Shown here piece by piece: positions 34,531 through 46,425 of a stretch of DNA of 64,000 nt. How positions within the stretch are numbered: the first letter of the stretch is position 1; every line of letters begins with the position of its first letter. The position numbers and the translations under genes were made by a program. Under the pieces are notes generated by a model. That model ran no database searches. It was given only the letters and a program-made list of their open reading frames with translations, and was not told the origin of the DNA. The stretch comes from Nemania diffusa (Eukaryota; Ascomycota; Sordariomycetes; Xylariales; Xylariaceae), in the NCBI GenBank assembly GCA_038501195.1, contig JBBPUQ010000008.1:2304501-2368500 (forward strand), written 5' to 3'.

Positions 34531-37233
34531 CACTGTCTTATCGTCGTTGCGAATTGTCGGCTGTATGGCAAGAGGGTGACGGAACGGAATGGCAATACTA
34601 CCGATGCAGCATTTCAAGGTAGAACAAGACGAGGTTCTGAAACTTGGTATCGCCGGCACCGTAGCAGGATGGCGGAGATAATATAATTGATCCTAGCTTA
34701 TTGGCGGGTATATGGATGGTGGTGTTGCTCGGTTGCGGCGTTCTCGACGAGGGAGTTTACCCCTTCATAAATGATGGTAGATGCGAGCGCAGGTGGGAGA
34801 CGGGAGATGCAGGAGCAAGTATCAAACCTACTGATGTAATTAATGAAGGTGAAAATGAGTGGATGAGATTGGAATGATTTTGGGCGAGGGTAAGCCCTGG
34901 TTCAGCTCATCTACTGTAGGTAGATTGCAGTCGCGTCATACTGCCAGAGTCCTATCGCAGAGATAGGTCTGCGACGGGTGCCTAAGGTATCGACTTCCGT
35001 GCCCCCGGTGAAGTGTGGGGGTGCGTGCTTACATAGGTACAGGGGCAGGTGCTAGGAGAGCTAACTTAATACTCACGTATTGGGCTGAGCGCACTCGCCG
35101 CTTTTGCTTACTGCGTAGGTTCAGCCTAGCCCATCATCAGCCGGGTCGCTATTTACGCAGTTGACTTTACAGGTAGAGTTTCGATCGTGAAGTGGCTTAC
35201 TGGGTAACCTTACATCCAAGCATAAAGATTGGTTGAACCTAAGTGTCCCTGCCACAAGCTGATGCTAGTTAACATATCTAACCCAATTAATTCTCTAAAT
35301 AAGTACTTGAACGAAACGAAAAAGAACGAGTTATGACTTGTCTGGTCAACTTGAAAAGCATCCTGGCTTGGATGATGACGTACCTTTTAGACGTTCCCAG
35401 GGAGACGGTGCTAGGAAACTTCGCCAAGCCAATCACGCAACCTCCCAAGCGCTTCTCAGCGTCGTTTGGGTGGTGCAAATCAGTTTTAATAATTTATTAG
35501 GGTTTGATTGCTGAGCTGATGTGGTTTTTCCCAGAGCTTTTGCAGTTTGCATTTCTCACTTATAACTTAGGTGGGTAAGTTTATAACCGGAGTCTCGAGA
35601 TCTACATTATTGTCTAAAGTCTTCCGCGTATGTTAAAGCTTCGATAATGGTCCATGGGTATGTGAAAAGGTATGAAACAAACTGTTTTGATGAATTCCTA
35701 TATGTTAGCCCATGTATCTACCAGTTTTGGAACCAAGACGGTCGCTCTCTTTTTGTTTTATTTACGGTGTACTTGGGGTGAATTGGAAGCTATGAAAGTT
35801 TATATCTTTAGGCTTGTCTTGCTAAGCTACCTACCTACTCAGGCGCAGGCCAAGCTTACCATAGCGCGCCGGTGGGGGTTTAAGAAAGGCTTGCAGCGAG
35901 GGTTATTAAGCAGAAGTAGCAATCCGTATTAAAAATTATCATTTCAATAGTTGTACAATTTTATCGTTATTATTTACATATACGTGTTATATGTACTATT
36001 ATTTATATATATATTATTATTTATATATATAAATTGTTGTAAATTTTAACATAATTTTTGTGCTACAACTATGTTAAGTTTAAAAATTAACCGCTTTGCT
36101 ACAGTTTGCGACGGTTTGCAACGGGCGCAAAACCTTCCGCTAAAGTCCTGGACTATATAGCGATTGCACCAATATTCCTGGTACTAGAGGTGGTGGAGGT
36201 GGTGGTAGGTCGAGGTAAGTCGAGTGGTAGGGTAAATCCCTGCAGTCGACTTGGTGTGGAACCTAGTGCAGGACCACCGTATTGCCTCTACTGCGTACAG
36301 CCTTTTACCATATTACGGTTACACCTTTTACTATTACGTTACCTTACCGTATTGCTTCTACAGCTTCTACAGCTCTTTTATACTTTTTATTATGTTTAAA
36401 TAAAAATTATGTTCGTTTATCAACATACTTGTAGTTTAAAAAATATTTTCTTTTACAACGGACGTATTAACCATGTCTACAAAAATCATGTTGAGTTTTC
36501 AACATACTGTCTACAACTATTATATTTACCCCCCTTTCTCCGCTACGGTAGGCTTAAAGGCAGCATTGCTCAGGCAAAGCCCCAATACAGAGTACATTGC
36601 AGGTAGGATGGTGAAACCTACCTATCTACAGCGGGCGGTGCTTACACGGTGCTAGATACTATTGCTATGTATATAATTCCAAGGGTTGGAATCCTTCCGA
36701 TCATTTTTGGCACATCTTTGGGATCTATGTCGATTGGCGTCGATTAGGGGGCAAGGGGGGTTAGTGACAGGCTGTCGGGTCCTAAAGCCATATTTAGTGC
36801 ATACCTACACTGTGGGCGTCTTCCAGCCTTCTTAATGACACAAATATATTTTTATTTTGTAAGTCATTAAGGGCCAGGCTGGCGACTTGCTTACCTCTTT
36901 TAAGGTTAATGCAGGTACATGTCTCTTATTATCATTAAAGACTGTTCAATGTACTTACAGTACCTAGATAGGTATCGCTATCCAAATGCCATGACGTCTC
37001 TAGTCTGGACAAGTACCTTATGTACCTAGGTATACAGAATAGGTAGCTATTACCCCGATACCGCCTTATTTCACCGCCCGAATTTCATCCTCCCCAATCG
37101 CAAAGAATACCTACATATGATATCATGCAGTCTATTACCATTGTGTTTTCCCTCTGTATATTATTTTAAGTGATACCTGGGTAGTTTACCATCTCTGGCA
37201 TAAACTAGTTACGTCTAACCTGCCTTGCTTACA
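34531..37233. other. Intergenic with AT-rich island
   Basis: About 2.7 kb without a credible gene. A strongly AT-rich island lies at about 35920-36560. Small frames (35672-35932, 36106-36399) contain low-complexity sequence and look random. The promoter of ERG27 occupies the right end. Confidence 0.55.
35920..36560. repeat. AT-rich island, possible decayed repeat
   Basis: TpA-rich DNA including two near-identical 18-bp copies of ATTATTTATATATATA-type sequence at 35998-36033. Such blocks in filamentous ascomycetes often come from transposons mutated by RIP, but no transposase similarity or terminal repeats are visible here. Confidence 0.4.
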
Positions 37234-38753
37234 ATGTCGTCTCCTCCGTGGGCTGGGGCCTCGAACGACGACCTATACTTCGTCCTTCTTACGGGCGCCA
37301 ATAGGTCTGTGCAACCCTCGGTCTTTGAGACAACAGCCGCCCTTCTACAACATATTTTTACGACAGGGATGTCTTGCATGCCGGGTTATTCATTCGACTG
37401 ACGAGGCTTCCTAGTGGTGTCGGGGTGGGCATTGGCCAACGACTTATAGACGAATTCCTCGACTCACGACCCATCTCTTCCCATCTTGTCCTGATCCCGA
37501 CGACGCGTTCGAAAACAAAGTCCCGCGATACCGTGCTAGCCCTGCGAGAGTATCTCCACCACACCGCGCATACCTCGAAACAGCTCGAGGCTCGTCTAGG
37601 GCCTAGCCACGACCCCCAGGCAACGATTGCGAGAGTCCACGTCTTGAGCGTCCAGGTCGATCTCTGCGATCTCCGGTCCATATATGCCGCTGCCGACCAA
37701 CTGATAAATGGCAAAGTGAGCGACCCGACGGGCGTCATCGCTGACGTTCAGATACCTCGCCTCGATGCCGCGCTTTTCAATGCCGGTCTTGGAGGCTGGG
37801 AGGGACTCGACTGGCTGGAGTTCGCCCGGCAATTCTTCACGCTAGGCTTGATCCAGTCGACCACATACCCCTCCTTCAAGAAAGCCCTGCCAACGGCGGT
37901 GGTGTTGGACTCGCAGAAGCTCCTCGGAGGCGAGGGCTCCAGGTCCCAGGGATCGCCTCCCGCGCTCGCCGAGGTCTTCTGCGCTAACACCTTCGGGCAT
38001 TATGTCCTAGCACACGAACTCCTCCCCCTCCTCAGTCGCGCGAACACGAGCGAGGCGCCGGGTCGCGTGGTGTGGACGAGCAGTATAGACGCAGGGCGCG
38101 ATCATCTCGACTTCGACGACTTCCAGGCCAGCCGATACATGGCCCCCTATGAGAGCAGCAAGCGCATCACAGACCTCATCTCCCTCACCGCCGACCTGCC
38201 CAGCGTGCAAGAGGTCTCGGCCCCCTTCTTCACGTCGCCCGCGACGGCCAGCCGGCCCGTGAAGCCACGCTTCTACGTCTCGCACCCGGGCATCGTCTGC
38301 ACGCCCATGTTCCCGCTCAACTGGTTCCTCTACTTTTGGTACTGGGTCGTCATGCACCTGTCGCGCCTCTGCGGCTCACCCTGGCACACCGTCGGCGCGT
38401 ACCCCGGCGCCTGCGCCACGTCCTGGCTCGCCCTCGCCGACCAGTCCACTCTCGACGCCGTCCACGCCCAGCACGTTAAGTGGGGATCCAGCGTCACCCG
38501 CGCCGGCCACGCCGCACCGAAGAAAACCGAAGTGGAAGGCTGGGGATGGGAGGGCCGTGTCGAAGACGCCGAGGCGCTGAAGAGAGACGATGCTGACGGC
38601 GTGCTGCGCAAGACGATAGGCCGGAAATGGGATGCCGCGGCTCTGACTAAAGAGCAGAAAGCCGAATTCGAAGCGGACGGCCGCCGGTGCTGGGCGGAGC
38701 TTGAAAGGCTCAGAGTTGCATGGGAAGGAGCTCTTGGCCTGAAAGAGACGTAG
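37234..38753 (+). CDS. ERG27: 3-ketosteroid reductase (sterol C-4 demethylation complex)
   Basis: Short-chain dehydrogenase that reduces the 3-keto group of C-4-demethylated sterol intermediates in ergosterol synthesis, acting at the ER with Erg25/Erg26. Exons 37234-37304 and 37415-38753 give 469 aa; the 110-nt intron splits the cofactor loop. Joined, the NADPH motif reads LLTGANSGVGVGIG (T20-G31). The catalytic pair is Y269 and K273 in PYESSKRITDL, preceded by VVWTSSIDAG. A family-specific hydrophobic segment, PLNWFLYFWYWVVMHLSRL, near residues 315-333 fits membrane attachment. Length and the extended insertion between cofactor loop and active site match Erg27 better than generic SDRs. The donor GTCTGT is weaker than average. 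Confidence 0.93.
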
Positions 38754-39178
38754 TAAGGTCAACGTGCTCCTAAGAACTAGATGGAATATGCATGAGACAA
38801 AGAGCGGGTAACGGCATGTAAGCATTTATTTGCGAGTGATATATACAAAGGGTCATGCTACTGGAACCATTCTGGATATCTTATATACCACCCATTAGCA
38901 CCTAATTAATGAGCCAACATATACCGCGTCCCCGCGGCCACTCTGCCGCAACGATTATAGCTACCCATCACTTTTCAAAACTCGCCGTCGGTTCCCGTGA
39001 TGACTTGATAGAACATCGGCTGCTTGCTTATCTAGATTGATATATCCTTCTCTTTTTAGTAACGCAAGTGGTAAATCCAGTAATTTCTACTGTTCGCGCA
39101 ACCTCACTCTCAAAAACACAACTAAAAGTAACAAATAATAAATAACTTCAAAATAAGCGGCAAAGGGACAAGCGCTCT
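38754..39178. other. Convergent 3' intergenic region
   Basis: Lies between the stops of ERG27 (+) and the MFS gene (-). AT-rich, with probable polyadenylation regions for both; nothing else seen. Confidence 0.6.
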
Positions 39179-41078
39179 TCATACGCTAGTTCTATCAGCA
39201 GGGACCAGCCCACTGGTAGCACTGTGGCGCACCCCATTGTCGCTCCGCACGCGTCTCAGCACCAGCTTATCTTTGCGGCCGAAGAGGCCGAGGGCAAGCG
39301 GCAGCGGAACGGCGGCGAGGGCGACGACGGCAGTGAAGATGAGGGCGCGGCTGAGGTTCTCTGGAGGGTCGGCGGTGGGGCCGGCCTTGAGGGCGTCGGA
39401 GATCAGGATGAAGACGCCGCCGAGCAGCTGGCCGCCGCCCCAGGCGATGGTGGAGGTGATCTCGGGGCTCATGGGGTGGCCGAGCTCGCAGAGGAGCTCG
39501 AGGGCGACGGGGACGAGGGAGAAGCTCGCGGCGCCGAGGACGGCGAGGACCGCGTAAGGGGCCGCGATCTGGCGCGTGGGCGGCACGAAGACGAAGGCGA
39601 GGTAGGCGAGGCCGATGACGGGGACGGCGAGCTTGATGGCGAGCAGGAAGGCCTTGGTGCGGTCGAGGACGGGCGACGTGACGGCGCTCGCGACGAGCCC
39701 GACGACGATGAGCAGCGCGCCCGCGAGGCCGGCCTCGTCCGAGCTGAAGCCGTAGGGGACGAGGATCTGGTTGAGCAGCGACGAGATGCTGTTGAAGAAG
39801 CCGACGTACACGGCGTACGGGAGCAGGATGAGCCAGAGCTCGACGGATTGCAACAGGCGGAAGGAATCCCGGAGCGACGCCTTGGGCGTGTCGCCCGATG
39901 GGCCTGCAGGGGTGGGCGGAGAGGCCGGGATAAAGAAAGACGGGAGGGCGATGACTACGGACTATAGAGCAGATGACGCAGAGTGTGAGTATAAGCGCTA
40001 GTTTCTACTTTAGGGAGAGGCGGTAGGGGATAGCATGAGAAAAGAACAACATACGATAATCGTGACGTAGATGACGGCGGTGGACACGTCGGCGGGCTTG
40101 GTGGCTATGAGCGGGACGATGAGCTGGCCGAGGGCGGCGCCGAAGGGGTTCGCGAGACTCGGGAGGGCCGTGGCGGCGACGCGGCCGCGGTTCGTGAACC
40201 ACAGGTCCGAGTACCGCGTGGGGGCGCTCAGCACGAAGGGCTGCGCGAGTCCTGTAAGGATCTGGCCGAACATGACGACACCATAGTTGCCGCCGTCGCC
40301 CGAGTGCGAGCCGGCGACCCGCACGACGTTGCCAACGATGGTGAAGACGGCGGCCGTCACGATGGACGGCTTCGGCCCCCAGTGCAGCATGTAGATGGTC
40401 AGCGGCGAAATGGCGACAAAGGCGAACAGGAAGGCGGTCGAGAACCAATTGATGTCCGACTCCGACCGGCCGTAGTAAGCCGCCGCATATTGAGAGACCG
40501 GGGAGAACGTGAGCCACTATGAAAGCAAATTCGGGATTAGCATTTGGTCCTCATTAGTCATTTCGTGCATGCGTTGTGGATATAGGTAAGCATAACTTTT
40601 TTTTTCCTTTTTTGAACATGACGTGAGCTGTGGCGCACGAGACGAGCTCTAAGAAGAACAAAGAGCGAAATAAAGCAGCACAACTTACATCCCAGCTCAC
40701 AATGATATTGAGCAGCGTCAATTGCACGAGCCCAAACCACCTCCTCTTGTAAACCTTATAGACCACTCCGGCGCTGTCATCGCCGTCCCCGGCCGCCCCG
40801 GCGGCGTTCTCGATGACCTCGGTGCTGGCGATGGATTCGGGCCGGGGTTCGAAGTCGTCGGTGGCGTGGGATGGCAGACGTTGGTGGCCATCCTTCCGCG
40901 ACGCCTCAAACGACGCAGAGTCCGTCTTGCTCCCGCCCCGCATTGCTTCCTGATCGTATGCGTCGCGGATTTTATCGTCGATGTCTATGTCCCCGCCGTC
41001 CGAGGTGTTGTTGCTGTTCTTGGTCTCGCACAGCTCTATTACTCCCTCGTGATCGTTGGTGTTTCTTGACGGAGCCAT
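39179..41078 (-). CDS. MFS transporter, FLVCR/DIRC2-like
   Basis: 544 aa in three exons: 40689-41078, 40055-40516 and 39179-39961, all phase 0 (introns of 172 and 93 nt). Start [12 protein letters not shown] at 41078; an in-frame upstream ATG at 41267 would add an unlikely leader. About 110 polar residues precede the first helix, [12 protein letters not shown]. Typical blocks include [38 protein letters not shown] and [18 protein letters not shown]; roughly twelve membrane segments. FLVCR-family members in animals move heme or choline and similar solutes; fungal members are uncharacterised as far as I know, so the substrate is open. The gene body is very GC-rich in its last exon. Predicted plasma or organelle membrane protein. 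Confidence 0.85.
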
Positions 41079-43799
41079 TGTTGTCTTGTCACGGCTCCAA
41101 AAGGAAAAATAACAGGAAAAAGAAAAAGACCGCGCACGCACACGCAGAGCGACCACGTGAAACCGAATTAAGTTTTGGGGATATGTAGTCGGTACGACAG
41201 CCGGACAGCCAGACTTATAAGTAGATGGACAAACTACTGCGGCTCCAAACTCTTGATCGATCAACAACCCATGAGATTAATTCCTTCGTTTCTGTTCTTC
41301 GATAATTTGTTTATTTCCCGGTTTCCACTTCTTAAAGCGTGAAGAAGCCGTATCTCGCTGGTTCCGGTGCCAAGGCGTGTGTACGTAGTATCATATGCAA
41401 ATTTCAATATGCGACAACCAACCTGGGAGTTGTTGTCTCACGACCGATGCATTGTCGAGATTGCGGAAAAAAAGACGACAGAGGACGGGAAAGACACAAG
41501 TATGGATTCGCCAGAGGGTCTATCTATTCTCCATTGACCCAGTTCGAAGATAAGTTGGCACGAGGTGCACATCGACATTGCATCCATCCCACCCTCTTCC
41601 ATCGGTGCTATCTCTCTTCGGCCCTCCCTCAGGTCCACCCGGGGCTGATGATCAAAGATGCACGACAGATACCTTGCAAAGTATGTACTGTAGATTGCGA
41701 TGCAGTGGGGACCTGATACAGTATAACCCGGTGTTATCGACCTACTGGGCTAGTCTGTTTCAAGGATACCCCCCATCGCCACACGGCGTGCTACCAGGTC
41801 CCCACCCGCTGGGTCCCCACTCGCTCCCCATCCACGCCGCATCCACGCCCCATCTATCGGCCCTCGAATCCACTTTCAAGCCGACTAGTGTAGGGAGAAT
41901 GGCTTCATGAAGTAAGTTGGCGGATGCAGGTTCTAATGCTGGTAGGTAGTACACATGTTATGCGGTAAGGTACAGAACTATAGTAGGTGGCAAATATGAT
42001 TTCTCTGCTTACGGTAATAACGTCGAAGCTGCACACTCACGATAGTACAGATTTGAAGGTTACTATAATATAATATGTAACATAGTAAAAGCTGGAAATG
42101 ACCAATTCTCGCCTCGTCGGCTTGGGGTTGTAAAAGTTAACGAACGACCCGGCCACTCCCATTTCGTAGTAGGAAACTTAAATTTAGGTAGGTAGGCAAA
42201 ATTCCATGTGTAAAAGCGGCATAACGAACAGGCACCTTCTGGAAACAAGAAGCACAAAGAACTATCCAAACTCATCTCAAACCATCCCGTGTGCTATGCA
42301 GCGTGTCACAAGATGCTAGTCGGTGATTGGGCAAGCCACTCGGCGCACTGGCCAAATTGGACTCTCGCTTCGGACGGGTTGCGTTGCAACTGCATCTAAC
42401 AGCTACTTAGTGCACTTAATTATAATAAGTCCCTAAGCTAGCAGGATAGCGTGGCGGCGTCTAGAAATTGAGACGGAGAGAAACAAAGCATCCCATAAAC
42501 CTGTGATGAGAGAGTTTGTTACGTTGAGCGTCTCGTATAATATGTATGAAGTTGAGTACTGTGTATGCATACCACTCTGTTATTTAAATTGGTAAGTCAT
42601 ACATAGGTGTATTTGAACTCAAGTAGAAGTAAGTTGTTGTGTTGTGTGTTGCCTCGTTCTAGAATCCATTATTCCTCGTTATTTCTCTAGCTAGTCTTAT
42701 GTCTTAGTTTATATTTAGAGCATTATACGGTTAGTTGACATACTTGTAAGTTTAGCGTTACTTATACCCAGAAAACACTCTCCACTTGGGTAACAAACGT
42801 ACCACCGCTCTCATCTCGCGTAGAGATTTTCGCCGCAATCTTGTTGTTAAGTCTCAGACTAGGCAGTATACATAGATACTAGTCTTTCGATGAAACATCC
42901 GCCGCTACCTTATTCTTGATATTGAAAGTCAACAGCTGCCTTTCCAATTTTGCCAATATTTTTTGAACAGTTAGCGTAGGACATAGAGTAAACACTCTAG
43001 CATGCTCTCGAAACTTTAGAGCTAGGTCTATAGAGCGGTATCTGTAGAGCCTCGGTAGATTGGTTAGCTATTCATCTCACCCGTAGAGTCGGAATTTGAT
43101 AGTCAAATAGCTAGTTGAACGGACAGCGTATCGGAGGCGTGGCACCATCACCAACGGGATCAAGTAAACCCGGAGTCCCTTCAAGATACCACTGCGTGTA
43201 ATCATGTACGGATGCCTAGTGCAGTTCAGCCCTTATTCAGAGCATGATTTCTCCTTGCCCAGATAGCAATAATTATACAGCATGGTTCGCTTACGAACAT
43301 GGATATTTATATGCTGGGCCAATGGCGTGTGTCAGCGAGAGCAATATACGTTTGGTACGAAGGCTCATGGAGTCGCAGTAACCGGTGACATTACCCGCTT
43401 GGCAACGGAGACCACATTACCTGGATTTGACTATGGGATAGTGTGGGTCAACAGTCTATGTTTGTAAACTGGCTGTACATACTCTTGCTTGAGCAGCATG
43501 AGATACCTGAACGCCCATGTGAAAGAACAGAGATCTATTTAGCAGGGTGAATGCAGCGTTATCGTACAAGAGAGACAGCTGATGCCGGGAGTAAAGCCCC
43601 TCAAGACGCTTTATTTGTCATCTGCCCGACTGAGCAGCCTCAAATCGTGTTACACATCCACCGGCCGCTAGGTGTTGGCTGAAGCCAAATCTAGGCCCGT
43701 CAAGTTCCAATCCTACCACTGTTTGCTCTAAGGAGGTATATACAGGTGGAGCGGATGCTAGGTATCGCCAATGATCGAGGATTGCACACGTTACGTCGT
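41079..43799. other. Intergenic, no gene recognised
   Basis: About 2.7 kb. The plus-strand frames 41339-41716 and 41578-41910 overlap each other and are low-complexity; 43282-43467 is short and unknown. AT-rich from about 41900. No coding assignment made. Confidence 0.5.
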
Positions 43800-44605
43800 T
43801 TATTTGAGGACTGACCAGAGCTTGGGGGCAGCGCATTGAGTAGCGCAGTGAGCGAGGTGGAAGACTACGGAGAACGAGGCGTGTTAGCTTCTCATATATG
43901 ACGCCGGGGGTTGACGTTAGGGTTGTGGCACGTCGCAGGTGCTGCGGAACGCAACCCTTAACCGAAGCCTAATCGATAGATACTCACATTCCTCAACGCA
44001 ATCCTCCTTCTCGCCCTCATCGTCAGAGGCGTTGGTCACCCGCTCAACGCACTCGTCGAAATGGTGCTTCGAAGGGGCGCACTGCTTAGAGTTCTTGCAC
44101 TCTACTCCCTTCGTCAGCAGATGCTCTATTGCACTCTGATCGCATCGACTCCGAGCCGCATTGGGGGTTTATTATGAAGGGATCGTATAAGGATCCATAT
44201 AACATCGTGACGTATTCGTGTCTTTGGTATTCACATCGGACTCGTACTAACCTTCCTCAAACTTGTCTTTGGGGTCCTCTAGCTCCTCTTCCTCTTCCTC
44301 TTCTTCTTCTTCCTCCTCGGCGTCCTCGCTCTTGGATTCGTCATCTTGGCTCTCCTGCGAGGTACATATAATTAGTCCATCTTCCTTAGCGAAGGGTGAG
44401 CCGGTCTATGAAGGAGCTGTCGCGATCGCAGAGGATGACGACATGTTTGTGAGGAGATGCTAATATGGGATTCTAGAGCGGTAAAAGCTCAGCCGGATGC
44501 TTAACTGTGTAGTACCTTTTCCTCAGCAGGAGGGGCTTCGGCCTCCGCAGTGCTCCATGGCGTGGCGGCCTCGACAAGGTCGCTGATGACGTCCCAGACA
44601 CCCAT
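43800..44605 (-). CDS. QCR6: Cytochrome bc1 complex subunit 6 (hinge protein)
   Basis: Acidic subunit of mitochondrial complex III on the intermembrane side, next to cytochrome c1. Four exons: 44516-44605, 44252-44354, 43988-44101 and 43800-43864, giving 123 aa; introns of 161, 150 and 123 nt. N-terminus MGVWDVISDLVEAATPW, then an acidic segment with an eleven-residue Glu run, DPKDKFEEECKNSKQC, the cysteine-bearing HHFDECVERVTNASDDEG, EDCVEEFFHLAHCATQC and the end APKLWSVLK. Four cysteines in the CX-type helical hairpin positions support the disulfide-linked hinge fold. The yeast protein shares the EDCVEEFFHL block. The minus-strand promoter contains CCAAT and ATCACGTGAC, common in respiratory-gene promoters. 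Confidence 0.95.
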
Positions 44606-44738
44606 GGCGATCAGCTTAGCACTGCACTGGTCCAATGGCTTGTTGTAGTGGGTAGAACGATAAGTAGCGGATGAAGAGTTGACCCCCAAAATGGCTGGCT
44701 TTGAGAAAATTACGAGCATCGACAATTGAGTCAATTCG

Positions 44739-44743
44739 ATTGG
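44739..44743 (-). promoter_or_regulatory. CCAAT box upstream of QCR6
   Basis: CCAAT on the minus strand about 135 bases before the QCR6 start. Respiratory genes in fungi are often controlled by the HAP/CBC complex, which binds this pentamer. Single short motif, so modest support. Confidence 0.4.
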
Positions 44744-44768
44744 CTAGTTTGTACCTAGGTAGCTGACG

Positions 44769-44778
44769 GTCACGTGAT
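44769..44778 (-). promoter_or_regulatory. CACGTG (Cbf1-type) site upstream of QCR6
   Basis: ATCACGTGAC on the minus strand, about 165 bases before the ATG and 25 bases from the CCAAT box. It matches the RTCACRTG consensus of Cbf1-type bHLH factors. Confidence 0.4.
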
Positions 44779-45369
44779 ATTCCGGCCGATGCGTGGCACA
44801 AGGGAAGCTCCACAGCTCCGTCCGGCGGCCTACCATAACCATGATCGATTTCAGCTGCTTATCACGCACGCTCCTGGCCTCACAAAATTAACATCGTACA
44901 ATATTTTACTTTGTAGACCTACCGCTATTGTATCATATATGTGGACCTGGTGCATTTTAAAGTCTGGATGTTTCTATGCTTACTACCTACTCCCAGGTTT
45001 TCGAATAGCGAGACAATCGCAGTGTTAGCAAATGTGATGACCTAGCTTATGGTATGGCTGGCAAGGCTGTCTGCGCGTTACTCCCTTAATATACCGCCAA
45101 TCTTGCTATCTTCGCTTCTTTCAGTCTACAGAGTATTCCACATGTCCCCGTGTGCACTAAGGAGGTACATTTCAGCTCCTCGCTTAGGATCTCAACCCTA
45201 GAGGAACGCGATGAAAGTGTCAGATCGCATCAAATACGTATAGTTATCTGGTGTTCATGTGGTCATCACTGTGTGACTGCCAAGCTTTCTCTGATGTAAG
45301 CCATGTCACTCCCAGCCAAATCTGCACCAAAAGTACATGCTATGTAATAGTGGAGAAACGAGGGAAGAT

Positions 45370-46425
45370 TTACTCCCGTTCTGCCTCCTCCCGTAGCTGC
45401 TCGTCGAGGCGCATGCTGACGGCCTGGGCCTGGGCCTCGTCGTAACCTGGAGGTGGCTCGTCTGGCATCCCTTGACTTATTTCGGCTTGTCGAGTGGCAT
45501 CGTCAGCACGCTGAGTTCCCTCATCCGTTGTGGATCGGGTATGGTCGGAAGGGCCCTGGCCCTGCGATGCCGTGTATTCCGGAAGCTGCTCGTCGTGAAC
45601 GTTGAGCGCCCAGTTACGCTGGCCCGACTCCTCTGCGATCTGCGCCGCATGGTGAAGGCGTGCTTTGATTTCAACGAATTTGGACTCAAACTCGCTGAAC
45701 CCGCCATCTTTGAACGTCAACTTGAGGGTTACACTGGGGAAATCGGGAGGGATGTTGCCATCTGGCACAGGCCGGACACTGGCTTCCCAGTACCAAGGCC
45801 CGACCCAGGATGAACGCATCCGACCATCCTGACATCCCAGGATCTTTGTCGAGAACGATTTGAATTGTTCTGCGGGAGTAGCCGGTAGGTATATCAGCTT
45901 TTTATTTATCGTTAGCTTGAAGGCGCACGGAGCTGTGAGGCGGCACCGCTCACCCTCTGGTTTGTGATGTAGGCAGTCCCACTCTCGCTCTTGATGGAAA
46001 GCGGAGCAACACCGGGAGGCTGGTTTGGTGCTGTTATACTGAGAGCCACACGGCCTCTAGTCTTGAATAGTATGCTCTCGTGTGGCAGGGGTTCTATTTC
46101 CCCAGTTCGAGAGAGCATAACCCAGCTGGCGTCCAAATTAGTCTCCTCTTCGTCTCGGCTGCTCTGGCTCAAGATGTACGAGGCATGTTGCTCGTGGAGC
46201 CCGTAATCCATACTAGTGTTGAACAGCAAATAGTGACTCAATTGCTCAACACACACGGTACTGTGGGCTGAGACGGTGGTAGCTCATAAAGAGGAGAGAA
46301 GGTTGAGTGTCGAGTGCCACTACATCTGTCTTTCGGAAAGAGAGCGAACATGTAATAACGAAAGCTTCAAGCTTGGGGGGAGGGCAGAAAGTGAGGAAGA
46401 GAAGAAGATCATACTTGATTGACAT
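45370..46425 (-). CDS. WBP2-like protein: GRAM/PH-like domain with PPxY motif
   Basis: 236 aa from three exons: a tiny first exon 46415-46425 (11 nt, MSI plus two bases), 45954-46125 and 45370-45897; introns of 289 and 56 nt. The joined start reads MSINWVMLSRTGEIEPLPHE, the expected start for fungal WW-domain-binding-protein-2 relatives, which supports the microexon. The GRAM-like fold continues through APLSIKSESGTAYITNQR, LIYLPATPAEQFKSFS and GPWYWEASVRPVPDGNIPPD. It ends by about residue 140. The tail is polar and contains PPPGYDE, a PPxY ligand for WW domains (about residue 212), and LPEY. Mammalian WBP2 is an adaptor and coactivator binding Nedd4-type ligases and YAP; the fungal role is unknown, and an adaptor for a Rsp5-type ligase is inference. 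Confidence 0.85.

Larger units (their letters stand above)
44606..45369. other. Intergenic between QCR6 and WBP2-like gene
   Basis: Holds the QCR6 promoter (CCAAT and CACGTG sites) and the 3' flank of the WBP2-like gene. A TACCTAGGTA palindrome occurs near 44753. No further gene seen. Confidence 0.6.

Noticed and set aside
40554..41267. Upstream ATG at 41267 as start of the MFS transporter
   Set aside because: It would add a Cys/Phe-rich leader with no counterpart; the ATG at 41078 begins a typical polar MFS N-terminus.
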